64,000 nt of DNA from SCTD01 sp963784675 (lineage in GTDB: Bacteria; Actinomycetota; Actinomycetes; Mycobacteriales; SCTD01). The stretch is taken from the NCBI GenBank assembly GCA_963784675.1, contig CAWASE010000019.1, positions 682,001 through 746,000 of the forward strand. Reading direction: 5' to 3'. Shown here in pieces: positions 8,524 to 16,640 of the stretch (position 1 is its first letter; each line of letters starts with the position of its first letter). Under the pieces are notes generated by a model, which saw only the letters and a program-made list of their open reading frames with translations, was not told the DNA's origin and did no database searches. Position numbers and translations under genes: made by a program.

Positions 8524-10758
8524 CTGAGTACCACGACGCCGCCCCGCTTCCCGCAGTGCCTGCGGGCCACCTCGGTCGAGGCGGCGTGCGAGGGCCTCGT
8601 GGAAGACCTCCTCGGCGAGGGGGTCGAGCTGCCCAGCGTCTACCTCACGGCGGGCGGCCGGCTGCGGTGCCTGGCCGCTCGCGGCTATTACCAGGTGGTC
8701 GACGGGTTCTTGCTCGGCGTCGGCGTCATCGGCGGCGTCGTGGCGTCCGGACGCAGCGCGGTCGTCCACGACGTCGCGGACCGTCCCGACTTCATCACCG
8801 CCGTCCCCGGGGTGAGGGCCGAGGTCTGCATCCCCCTGCGCGTGCAAGGCCTGGTGGTCGGTGCCGTGAACGCGGAGTGGCGCACCGCACTGCCGGACTC
8901 CGCGGTGACGACGCTCGAGGCGGCCGCCGAGCTGCTGTCCGCACGCATCGACGCCCTCGGTGGACCACCGACTCCGTCGCTGAGCCAGCGTCTGGCGCAC
9001 GCCTGTCTGGAGCTGGCCACCGCAGCGACGCCGGAGGAGCTGGAGCGGCGCCTGGTCGCCGCCACCCTGGAGCTCGGCGGCATGCCCACCGCCGCCGTCA
9101 TCGCGCTGCGGGCGGGACGCGGTGAGCTGCGTGCCGTGAGCGGGCCGCTGGCCCAGCGGCTGCGGTCCTGGGATCAGCAGGACTTCGCCGTGCTGCACGA
9201 CATGGTCGACGCCGGGACGTCCTCGCACTTTCCGGGCGGGCCCGTCCTGCGCGCGGAGCATCCTTTCCTCCGCGCTGCGGACGTGCGGGCGCTGAGCGTG
9301 CACGCGCTCCGGGTCGGCGTCGAGACCGTGGGCCTGCTCGTGCTGGCCAGCGCGCAGCCCGCCGCCTACTCGCCCGCGGTCGTGCAGTGCCTGGAGCTGC
9401 TGGCAGCCCAGGCGGCCGCCCTCGGCGCGGTGCAGTCAGCGCTGCGCGAGGTCTCCCGGCGTGCCGATCGCGACGAGCTGACCGGCCTCGCCAACCGGTC
9501 GCAGTTCGCCGCTGCCGTCGACGGGGTCGTGGGGCGCGCCGACGGCAACGGCGGGATCGCCGTGCTGCTGCTCGACCTCGACGACTTCAAGCACGTCAAC
9601 GACAGCCTCGGCCACGAGATGGGCGACCGGTTGCTCTGCGAGGTCGCCGCCCGGCTGGTGGGGACGCTGCGCGAAGGCGACACCGGCTGTCGGCTCGGCG
9701 GTGACGAGTTCGCCATGGTCCTGCCCGACAGCGACGCAGCCTCGGCGCAGCGGGCTGCCGAGCGCATCCTCACCGCCCTCGCGGCGCCGGTGGCGCTCGG
9801 CGACGCGGTGCTGGAGGTCAGCGGCAGCATCGGGATCGCGCTCGGGTCTCCTGGCGTCGAGCCGGCCGACCAGCTCCTGCGCGCCGCGGACCTGGCCATG
9901 TACCTGGCGAAGCAGCGCGGCAAGGGTCAGGCGGCGCTGTTCGAGCCGGGGATGCAGCGCGCTGCGCTCGACCGGCTCGCGCTCGAGAGCGACCTGCGCC
10001 TCGCGGTGCGCAGCGGCACCCTCACCCTGGCCTACCAACCCGTCCTGGACCTGCAGACCGGTGCGGTCGGTGGCGTCGAGGCTCTGGTGCGCTGGCAGCA
10101 CCCCGTGCGGGGCCAGGTGCCTCCGGCGGAGTTCGTCCCGGTGGCGGAGCAGTGCGGTCTCGTCGGAGAGCTCGGCAGCTGGGTGCTGCGCACCGCCTGC
10201 CGACAGCTGTGCGACTGGGACCGGCTCGACCTGGCGCCCGGTCTGACGCTGTCGGTGAACGTCTCCCCGCGGCAGCTCGAGCGGCCGGGGCTGGTCGCGG
10301 TCCTCGACGAGCAGATCGCGCTCGGCCTCGATCCGTCACGGCTGCTGCTCGGAGTCACGGAGACGGCGCTGAGCGTCGACGACCCAGCAGTGCTCGCCAC
10401 GCTCACCGCGTTGCGCAGCCGCGGGGTCCAGCTGGTGGTCGACGACTTCGGGACCGGCTACTCCTCGTTGAACCGGCTCCGGGCGGCACCGGTGCGCGGC
10501 TTGAAGCTCGACCGCAGCTTCACCGCCGAGATCGACGCCTGCGTCGGTCCTGTGCCGATCGTCGACGCGGTGCTCGCGCTGGGTCGTGGCCTCGGCCTCG
10601 GAGTCACGGCCGGGGGGGTCGAGACCCGCGCTCAGCTGGACTACCTGCGGGCCGGCGGCTGTCCTTCTGCGCAGGGTTTCCTGCTGGCCGCCCCCGTCCC
10701 TGCCGACGAGCTGCCCCGGCTGGTGCTCGACAGGCCCTGGCGCGCCCTGCTGGACTGA
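8524..10758 (+). CDS. GAF-GAF-GGDEF-EAL cyclic-di-GMP protein with altered EAL site
   Basis: Two N-terminal GAF-like sensor regions (about residues 1-150 and 155-305) precede a GGDEF domain with intact DLDDFKHVND and RLGGDEF, plus an I-site REGD five residues before GGDEF. An EAL domain follows with GGVEALVRW, SVNVSP, VTETAL, DDFGTGYSS, LKLDRSF and QGF. In the conserved AEGVE motif the first Glu is Gly (codon 10612-10614, about residue 697), which should abolish or weaken phosphodiesterase activity. The start is uncertain: a CTG at 8524 follows a GGGAGGGGG site. An in-frame GTG at 8413 exists but would add an unlikely Arg-rich leader. TACGGT at 8409-8414 is a possible -10. Confidence 0.85.
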   Translation: MSTTTPPRFPQCLRATSVEAACEGLVEDLLGEGVELPSVYLTAGGRLRCLAARGYYQVVDGFLLGVGVIGGVVASGRSAVVHDVADRPDFITAVPGVRAEVCIPLRVQGLVVGAVNAEWRTALPDSAVTTLEAAAELLSARIDALGGPPTPSLSQRLAHACLELATAATPEELERRLVAATLELGGMPTAAVIALRAGRGELRAVSGPLAQRLRSWDQQDFAVLHDMVDAGTSSHFPGGPVLRAEHPFLRAADVRALSVHALRVGVETVGLLVLASAQPAAYSPAVVQCLELLAAQAAALGAVQSALREVSRRADRDELTGLANRSQFAAAVDGVVGRADGNGGIAVLLLDLDDFKHVNDSLGHEMGDRLLCEVAARLVGTLREGDTGCRLGGDEFAMVLPDSDAASAQRAAERILTALAAPVALGDAVLEVSGSIGIALGSPGVEPADQLLRAADLAMYLAKQRGKGQAALFEPGMQRAALDRLALESDLRLAVRSGTLTLAYQPVLDLQTGAVGGVEALVRWQHPVRGQVPPAEFVPVAEQCGLVGELGSWVLRTACRQLCDWDRLDLAPGLTLSVNVSPRQLERPGLVAVLDEQIALGLDPSRLLLGVTETALSVDDPAVLATLTALRSRGVQLVVDDFGTGYSSLNRLRAAPVRGLKLDRSFTAEIDACVGPVPIVDAVLALGRGLGLGVTAGGVETRAQLDYLRAGGCPSAQGFLLAAPVPADELPRLVLDRPWRALLD

Positions 10759-10768
10759 CCCGCCGGCG

Positions 10769-11331
10769 TCACACCCAGCCGTGACCCGCCCGCAACGCCG
10801 CAGCGACGCCGTCGAACCGGCGCCGGTCCAGGACCGCCCCCTCTCGACGGATGCCGTCCTCGACGACCTCCAGCACGCGGTCCAGGCGGAGCCAGCTCGG
10901 CCTGCCCTCGCGGTCCCAGGGCCCGGAGCCCAGCGCCAGCCAGCCGGGTTGGCCTCGCGTGCCGCCTGGCTCGACAGCATGAGGCCGAACAGCCTCGTTC
11001 CGTCCCGGCCGACGACGAGCACCGGGCGGTCCTTGCCCTGCGACGGGTCGTCCTCGTACGGCACCCAGGTCCAGACGATCTCGCCCGGGTCGGCGCGGCC
11101 GTCCGGCTCGGGCGCGTACTCCAGGTGCCGTCCGGCGGGCGGGGTCTGCCAGACCTTCGGAGCGGGTCCGCTCGGGCGGACCGCCCCAGGGGCGCGCCGG
11201 GGCGCGTTCCCCCGGGACGCCACGGCCTTGCGCAGCAGGCCGGGACCCTGCCGCACCGCGGCCCGTCCGACCACCCGGGCGAGCTGCTGCCACGCGGTCA
11301 TCAGGTCGGGCCGAGGAGAAGGTCGAGTCAT
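10769..11331 (-). CDS. PemK/MazF-family toxin-like protein (frameshifted)
   Basis: A basic N-terminal half (about 85 residues) leads into the PemK/MazF core GEIVWTWVPYEDDPSQGKDRP and VLVVGRDGTRLFGLMLSSQ. The frame breaks near 10950, within AREANP, and continues one frame away as GWLALGSGPWDREGRPSW to the stop at 10769. A missing G explains it. Repaired length is about 187 residues, the size of a common actinobacterial PemK-like protein with a long N-terminal extension. MazF/PemK enzymes are endoribonucleases, but this subgroup is usually found without a neighbouring antitoxin, as here. An alternative ATG exists at 11301. It converges on the GGDEF/EAL gene with 10 nt between. Confidence 0.75.
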
Positions 11332-11415
11332 CTGCGCACGCTCTCACGGGCAGTCGACCCCCGGTGTGAGGTAGTCCACACCCGCTCCGGGCGTCGGATC
11401 TGGTGACATGGCGGC

Positions 11416-11916
11416 ATGAGCGCCTTCGACGACGAGCTGCTGGCCAACTCCACCTACGCCGCCCACTACGTCGACGCAGGACGGGCCGGCATCGCCGCGC
11501 GCGGCCTCGCCGTCGTCACGTGCATGGACTCGCGCATCGAGCCGCTGCAGATGCTGGGGCTGGACAACGGCGACGCCAAGATCCTGCGCAACGCAGGCGC
11601 GCGCGTCACCGACGACGTGCTGCGCACGCTCGTGCTGGCCGTGCACCTGCTGGGGGTCGACCGGGTGATGGTGGTCGCGCACACGAACTGCCGGATGTCG
11701 TCGGTGAGCGACGAGGACGTGCATCGCACGATCGGCGAGCAGTCCGGGATCGACACCCGCAGCCTGGAGTTCCGCACCATCCCCGACCAGCGGGCGACGC
11801 TCGAGGCGGACGTGCAGAAGATCCGCAGCTCGCCCTACCTTCCCGCCGGCTTCCCCGTCCTGGGGTGCGTGTACGACGTGAGCACCGGACTGCTGGAGAC
11901 CGCCGTCCCGGAGTAG
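11416..11916 (+). CDS. beta-class carbonic anhydrase
   Basis: A 166-residue protein. Zinc and catalytic motifs of beta-carbonic anhydrases are visible: TCMDSRIEPLQMLGL (Cys and the Asp/Arg dyad) and VVAHTNCRMS (His and Cys). The NAGARVTDDVLRTL stretch between them is typical of the short actinobacterial type. It hydrates CO2 to bicarbonate in the cytoplasm. A single-gene unit between the PemK-like gene (divergent) and an M48 protease. Confidence 0.92.
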   Translation: MSAFDDELLANSTYAAHYVDAGRAGIAARGLAVVTCMDSRIEPLQMLGLDNGDAKILRNAGARVTDDVLRTLVLAVHLLGVDRVMVVAHTNCRMSSVSDEDVHRTIGEQSGIDTRSLEFRTIPDQRATLEADVQKIRSSPYLPAGFPVLGCVYDVSTGLLETAVPE

Positions 11917-11959
11917 CTCGGCTGCTGACGTACTGCCTCCCGTCGGACAGGATGGGGCC

Positions 11960-13003
11960 ATGACTGCTCCGGCGCGACGACGTGTGCCTCTGCCCGACAT
12001 CAGCTCGCGCGCCTGGGAGCACCCCGCGGACCGCGGTGCGCTCGTGGCGCTGCGCAAGCTGCGCGGCTACGACACGCTGCTCAAGCGCCTGTCGGGCCTG
12101 TTCAACGAGCGGGCCGTGCGCCTGATCTACCTCGGCTCGGCCGTGCGGGTCGACGAGCGCCAGTTCGGCCGGCTGCACGGTCTGCTGGCGGAGGTCTGCG
12201 GGACGCTCGATGCCGAGGCCGTCCCCGAGCTCTACGTCGCGCTGGACCCGCAGCCGCGAGCCACGACCCTGGGCATCGACAAGCCGTTCATCGTCGTGAC
12301 CTCCGGACTGGTCGCGCTGCTGGACGAGGACGAGCTGCGCTTCGTGCTGGGGCACGAGCTGGGGCACGTCCTGTCCGGGCACGCGGTGTACCAGACGCTG
12401 CTGCAGCGGCTGCTGCAGCTGTCCAGCCTCTTCAACGCCATCCCCATCGGCGGGCTGGGCATCCGGGCGATCACGGCGGCGCTGATGGAGTGGTCGCGCA
12501 AGGCCGAGCTGTCGGCCGACCGGGCCGGCCTGCTGGCCACGCAGGAGCCCGCCGTGGCCTTCCGCGTGCACATGAAGCTGGCCTGCGGCGGCGACCCGGC
12601 CGAGCTGGACCTGACGTCGTTCTTCGCGCAGGGGGCCGAGTACGACAGCACGGGCGACCTGCGCGACTCGCTGTTGAAGCTGATGCTCGTGGAAGCGCGC
12701 AGCCACCCGTTCGCCGTGGTCCGGGCGACCGAGCTGCGACGCTGGGTCGACGGTGGTGAGTACAACGGCATGCTCGCCGGCGCCTATCCGCGTCGTTCCG
12801 AGGATGGCGGGGCCACCGTCAGCGACGCCGCGGCACAGGCCGCCCAGAGCTACGCGGAGTCCTTCCGACAGTCGGGCGACGCCGCCACCAAGCTCGTCCG
12901 CGACGCCGGTGGCGTGTTCGCCTCGGTCCGCGACTGGGTCGGCGGCACGTTCGGCGGGCGGCCGCCGGGCGACGACACGCCGCCGCCGGCGCCCGACGCC
13001 TGA
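11960..13003 (+). CDS. M48 family metallopeptidase (HtpX-like, peripheral)
   Basis: A 347-residue protein with the zinc motif LGHELGHVLSGH and a downstream SADRAGL (the third zinc ligand region). A hydrophobic stretch follows the HExxH (about residues 150-175). The C-terminal 60 residues are Ala/Pro-rich and low in complexity. The ATG follows CAGGAT (11948-11953) after six bases, fitting a leaderless transcript. Probably a membrane-associated protein-quality protease. The substrate is unknown. Confidence 0.88.
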   Translation: MTAPARRRVPLPDISSRAWEHPADRGALVALRKLRGYDTLLKRLSGLFNERAVRLIYLGSAVRVDERQFGRLHGLLAEVCGTLDAEAVPELYVALDPQPRATTLGIDKPFIVVTSGLVALLDEDELRFVLGHELGHVLSGHAVYQTLLQRLLQLSSLFNAIPIGGLGIRAITAALMEWSRKAELSADRAGLLATQEPAVAFRVHMKLACGGDPAELDLTSFFAQGAEYDSTGDLRDSLLKLMLVEARSHPFAVVRATELRRWVDGGEYNGMLAGAYPRRSEDGGATVSDAAAQAAQSYAESFRQSGDAATKLVRDAGGVFASVRDWVGGTFGGRPPGDDTPPPAPDA

Positions 13004-13016
13004 GCGGGGCCGTCCG

Positions 13017-13732
13017 CTACTTCTTCTGCCGCCGACTGCCGCCGTGCCAGTCCTCCTGCACGCCGGCCTCGTCGGCGCCGACCCCGAGGGCCGCCAGCTG
13101 CGGCAGCTCACGCAGGCTCCGCTTGAGCTCGGCGAAGCCCGGGAACGAGGCGAGCCCCACCACGTGGTCCCACAGCTGGACGGCCTCCGCGGGTTCGGGC
13201 AGGCGGCTGATGACCGGTCCGAAGAAGGCGACCCCTGCCGGAGGCTGGAAGTGCAGGATCGGGGTGCCGACGTCCTTGCCGGTCAGCGTGAGCGCAGCGT
13301 CGGTCTCGGCCTGCAGGGCAGCGTCGTGCGTGCTGTCCTCCAGCGCGTCGACCAGGCTCGCCGGCAGTCCCGCCTCGGCGAGCAGCGGGTCGAGCAGCGC
13401 GTGCGGGTCGGTGTCGAGCAGACCGGCCACGTCGGTCGGTGCGGTGTCCCAGATGCGCCTGCCCAGCGCTGGTAGAGCGGCCCCACGACCTGTCGGCCGT
13501 GGTCGGACTCCGCCTGCGCGCACAGGCGCAGCAGTCGTAGCCCGGCGGTGTGACCGGCCTCGTACTCCGGCGGGAAGTGGCTGTCGTAGTCCACGTGGGC
13601 GTTGAGCAGCCGCAGCGAGATGAACCGCCACCGCACCTCGTAGTCACGCTGCTCGGCCACCATCCGCACCCAGCGGCTGGTCATCCAGGCGAACGGGCAG
13701 ACGGGGTCGAACCAGAAGTCGAGGTCGCTCAT
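13017..13732 (-). CDS. DsbA-fold oxidoreductase, mycothiol-dependent nitroreductase Rv2466c family (frameshifted)
   Basis: The N-terminus DFWFDPVCPFAWMTSRW matches the thioredoxin-fold start of Rv2466c-type mycothiol-dependent reductases. The later parts (KDVGTPILHF, GVAFFGPVISRLP, FAELKRS) are also colinear. The family active site is CPWC. Here it is CPFA, so the resolving Cys is missing. One G is missing near 13465, splitting GPLYQRW from GRRIWDTAPTDVAG. Repaired length is about 238 residues. It converges on the M48 gene (13-nt gap) and is divergent from the peroxiredoxin-like gene. Function would be redox chemistry using mycothiol, which fits mshC elsewhere in the window. Confidence 0.85.
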
Positions 13733-13787
13733 ACGCGGACGGTACGTCGCAGGCGTGCGGCGGCCGCAGCGGGGGCAGCAAGACCTC

Positions 13788-14303
13788 ATGCTGCTTCCCC
13801 GTACCGCCGCCCCTGACCTGACCGTCCCGCTCGCCTCCGGCGGCACCTGGACGCTCGCCGACCAGCGCCCGACGGCCTTCACCCTGATCGTGTTCTATCG
13901 CGGACTGCACTGCCCCAAGTGCCACGACCAGCTCGTCGAGCTGGACGAGCTGCTGCCTGAGCTCGCCGAGGTCGGCGTCGATGCCGTGCTCGCCGTGTCC
14001 GGCGACGGTGCCGAGCGGGCCGCGAGTGCCGTCCAGCAGTGGGGCCTGTCACGGCTGCAGGTCGGGTACGACCTGTCCGAGGAGCAGATGCGCACGTGGG
14101 GTCTGTTCCTCTCGCACGGCATCAAGGAGGGGGAGCCGGCGCTGTTCAACGAGCCTGCGCTGGCCCTGATCGACGCGCAGGGCCAGATCTACTCGGTGCA
14201 CGTGCAGTCGACGCCGTTCGCCCGCCCGCACCTTCGCAACCTCATCGCCGCGATCGGCTGGATCCGCGAGGAGCAGTACCCGGCACGCGGTGAGGTGCGC
14301 TGA
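13788..14303 (+). CDS. peroxiredoxin-like (AhpC/TSA) family protein
   Basis: A 171-residue thioredoxin-fold protein that starts MLLPRTAAPDLTVPLASGG. The redox motif is FYRGLHCPKCHDQ (CxxC), in the position of the peroxiredoxin peroxidatic Cys but with a second Cys three residues later. This matches the AhpC/TSA 'peroxiredoxin-like' group rather than classical AhpC. The ATG at 13788 is chosen over an in-frame upstream start at 13755 because the family begins there. It ends 6 nt before the converging HD-GYP gene. Confidence 0.85.
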   Translation: MLLPRTAAPDLTVPLASGGTWTLADQRPTAFTLIVFYRGLHCPKCHDQLVELDELLPELAEVGVDAVLAVSGDGAERAASAVQQWGLSRLQVGYDLSEEQMRTWGLFLSHGIKEGEPALFNEPALALIDAQGQIYSVHVQSTPFARPHLRNLIAAIGWIREEQYPARGEVR

Positions 14304-14309
14304 GCCGGG

Positions 14310-15773
14310 TCAGCCGACAGGCAGCGTCTCGCACAGCGGCACCCACGTCTGCGGGTCCGCAGAGCGACCGACACCCCACAGCACGCGGGTCAGGTCGTAG
14401 GCCAGCACCTCGGCGATGACGTGCTCCACGCACGCTGGGTCCCACTGCGAGCCGGCGTGCTCGCGCAGGATCGCGATCGCCCGTTCGGGACCCATCCCCT
14501 CGCGATAGTGCCGCGTGTGCGCCATGGCGTCGAAGGAGTCGCAGACGCTGATGATGGCGGCCTCGACCGGCAGCTGGTCGCCGCGCAGCCCGTCGGGATA
14601 GCCGGCGCCGTCGAACCGTTCGTGATGACCGCGCACGAGCGGTGCGGCGGGCGCGAGCTCTGGGTGGGCCGCCAGCAGGTCGCCGCCGGCCGCCGCGTGC
14701 AGCCGCATGACGACGGTCTCCTGGTCGGTGAGTCGTCCCGGCTTGGTGAGGATCTCGTCCGGGGTCTGCAGCTTGCCGACGTCGTGGAGCAGAGCGGCCA
14801 GGCCGAGCCAGCGCAGCCGTACCGGGGCGAGCCCGGCCCGCTCACCGGAGCGCACCGCCAGCTCGGCCACGCGGACGACGTGGTCGCGCGTGATGACGTC
14901 CTCGGTCTCCAGGTCGCGCACGAACTGGACGACGACCGGTGACAGGCCCAGCCGCAGCGCCATCAGCGGTTCCCGCGAGAGCACCGGCGCCAGGACCTTG
15001 CCGACGCCGGGGGACTGCTGATGACCCACTGCCACGGCGACGGCGATCGCGAGGACGCCCGTCAGATCGAGCAGCTGAGCCAGCCACCAGCCGATCGTCC
15101 CGACCGGCCCGACGACCTGGACCAGCCCGGCCAGGCCCAGCCACAGCGTCCCCAGGGAAGCGATCAGCGAGGCGGTGCGGCGTCCGATCCGGTACAGCTC
15201 CAGCAGGCGCCACGACAGCACCAGGGCGAGGCCCAGGCACAGCACCCCGACGACCATGCGCGTGGGGCGCCCGGCGACCGGGGCGGGTCCGAATCCGGGG
15301 AAGGCCAGCAGCAGCGCGGTTCCTGCGACGGCGGCGGCGAGCGCGCAGCTGGCCCACGTCTGCCAGTGGCGCCCGACCGCTCGGGCGGAGCAGCTCTCCG
15401 GAGCCAGCAGCGGGAAAGCCACCGCGAGCGCGAGCGGGAGAGCCAGGAATGCGGCGAACGCGGAGGCGGTGTTCGCGCCGTAGAGGACGCCCGGTGCGGT
15501 CATCCCGTGGACGAGACCGAAGCCGGACTGCACCGCCAACGCCGCCCCGAGCAGGCACACCTCGGCCGACCTGCGGCGCCGTCCGACGGCCCAGGTCCAC
15601 AGCGCCGCGACCAGGCCCGCCGACGCACCGACCGTGACCAGCCAGAACAGCGCGGTCGAGGACCCGTGGTCCCGGGACGTGCGCAGGGTCGGCAGCAGCG
15701 CCGTGCCGGTGCCGAGCAGGCACAGCGACCAGACCAGCAGGCCAGGTCGGGAGCGGACGCCTCGTGCAGTCAT
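14310..15773 (-). CDS. multi-spanning membrane HD-GYP phosphodiesterase
   Basis: A 487-residue protein. The N-terminal half (about residues 10-255) has roughly eight hydrophobic segments with no known sensor domain. The C-terminal half is an HD domain of the HD-GYP class: LLHDVGKLQTPDEILTKPG, then HHERFDGAGYPDGLRGDQ with the GYP triplet, and SVCDSFDAM. These are the metal ligands needed to hydrolyse c-di-GMP. Together with the GGDEF/EAL protein in the window it suggests active c-di-GMP turnover. The signal for the membrane part is unknown. Confidence 0.9.
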   Translation of the reverse strand: MTARGVRSRPGLLVWSLCLLGTGTALLPTLRTSRDHGSSTALFWLVTVGASAGLVAALWTWAVGRRRRSAEVCLLGAALAVQSGFGLVHGMTAPGVLYGANTASAFAAFLALPLALAVAFPLLAPESCSARAVGRHWQTWASCALAAAVAGTALLLAFPGFGPAPVAGRPTRMVVGVLCLGLALVLSWRLLELYRIGRRTASLIASLGTLWLGLAGLVQVVGPVGTIGWWLAQLLDLTGVLAIAVAVAVGHQQSPGVGKVLAPVLSREPLMALRLGLSPVVVQFVRDLETEDVITRDHVVRVAELAVRSGERAGLAPVRLRWLGLAALLHDVGKLQTPDEILTKPGRLTDQETVVMRLHAAAGGDLLAAHPELAPAAPLVRGHHERFDGAGYPDGLRGDQLPVEAAIISVCDSFDAMAHTRHYREGMGPERAIAILREHAGSQWDPACVEHVIAEVLAYDLTRVLWGVGRSADPQTWVPLCETLPVG

Positions 15774-15827
15774 GCGTGCTGCTTCGACCGTCGGCAGGCA
15801 ACCCTTGACCCGTCGGCTCGGGCAGCG

Positions 15828-16640
15828 TCAGGCCTGCTCGCGCCGGTCCAGGAAGGCCTCGACCACCGGCGCCAGGGTCTGGGCGTCGGTGAGCAGCCCG
15901 AGGTGACCGCCGCGGTACAGGTGCAGCCGCCCCCGCGGGATCAGCCGCGACATCACCTTCGGGTTCATGACGGGGATCAGCGGGTCGTCGTCCCCGGCGA
16001 TGACCAGCGTGCGCTGGCGGATCAGCGGTAGCCACGCCAGACTGCTCCAGCCCGACGCCGCGAGCAGCTGGTAGTAGTAGCCGCGCCTGCTGCGACGCGA
16101 CGGGCCGGGGTCCAGCAGCTGGTGGGCCCGCTCCGGGTGGTCGCGCAGCGACCCGCCGTAGAGCTCGGCCGCGACCTGCATCGCGTACTCGGGGTCGCGG
16201 TGGCGCCTGCCGGTGACCATGTGGCGCAGCACGGCGGGGGAGCCCGGCACGCTCAGTACGCCCGGGCCGGTGGCCGCGAGCACCAGGTTGCGCACGCGCC
16301 GACGGTGCTGCAGCGCGACGTGCTGCGCGAGGGCCCCGCCCCAGGAGAAGCCCATCAGGTCGACGCGGTCGTGACCGAGCCGGTCCAGCACGCGAGCCAC
16401 CGAGACGCTCAGCGTGCCCATCGAGTACGGCACGACCGGACGGGGGGACCCGCCGATGCCGGGCACATCGAGGCGGATGACCTCCCGCGCCGGGTTCAGC
16501 GCGTCGACGAAGGGCTGCAGCAGCTCCAGCGGCGCGCCGATCCCGTTGAGCAGCAGCAGCGGCACGAGCGACCCGTCGCCCTCGCGGACGTCGACGTGGA
16601 GCTGGCGCAACCCCACCTGCAGGAGGTCTCTACTTGTCAT
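15828..16640 (-). CDS. alpha/beta hydrolase, PHA depolymerase-like
   Basis: A 270-residue alpha/beta hydrolase with nucleophile elbow GFSWGGALAQ, oxyanion region LLLNGIGAPLELLQP, acid loop IAGDDDPLIPV and catalytic His in GGHLGL. The NGIGA start and the RLDVPGIGGSPRP loop match intracellular poly(3-hydroxyalkanoate) depolymerases (PhaZ type). Its ATG overlaps the last 11 nt of the phaC-like gene, so the two are translated together. Inferred role: mobilisation of polyester made by the upstream synthase. Confidence 0.82.
   Translation of the reverse strand: MTSRDLLQVGLRQLHVDVREGDGSLVPLLLLNGIGAPLELLQPFVDALNPAREVIRLDVPGIGGSPRPVVPYSMGTLSVSVARVLDRLGHDRVDLMGFSWGGALAQHVALQHRRRVRNLVLAATGPGVLSVPGSPAVLRHMVTGRRHRDPEYAMQVAAELYGGSLRDHPERAHQLLDPGPSRRSRRGYYYQLLAASGWSSLAWLPLIRQRTLVIAGDDDPLIPVMNPKVMSRLIPRGRLHLYRGGHLGLLTDAQTLAPVVEAFLDRREQA

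Noticed and set aside
12995..13020. Intrinsic terminator between the M48 and Rv2466c-like genes
   Set aside because: Only a short imperfect stem (AGCGG/CCGCT) in a 13-nt gap. Too weak to report.
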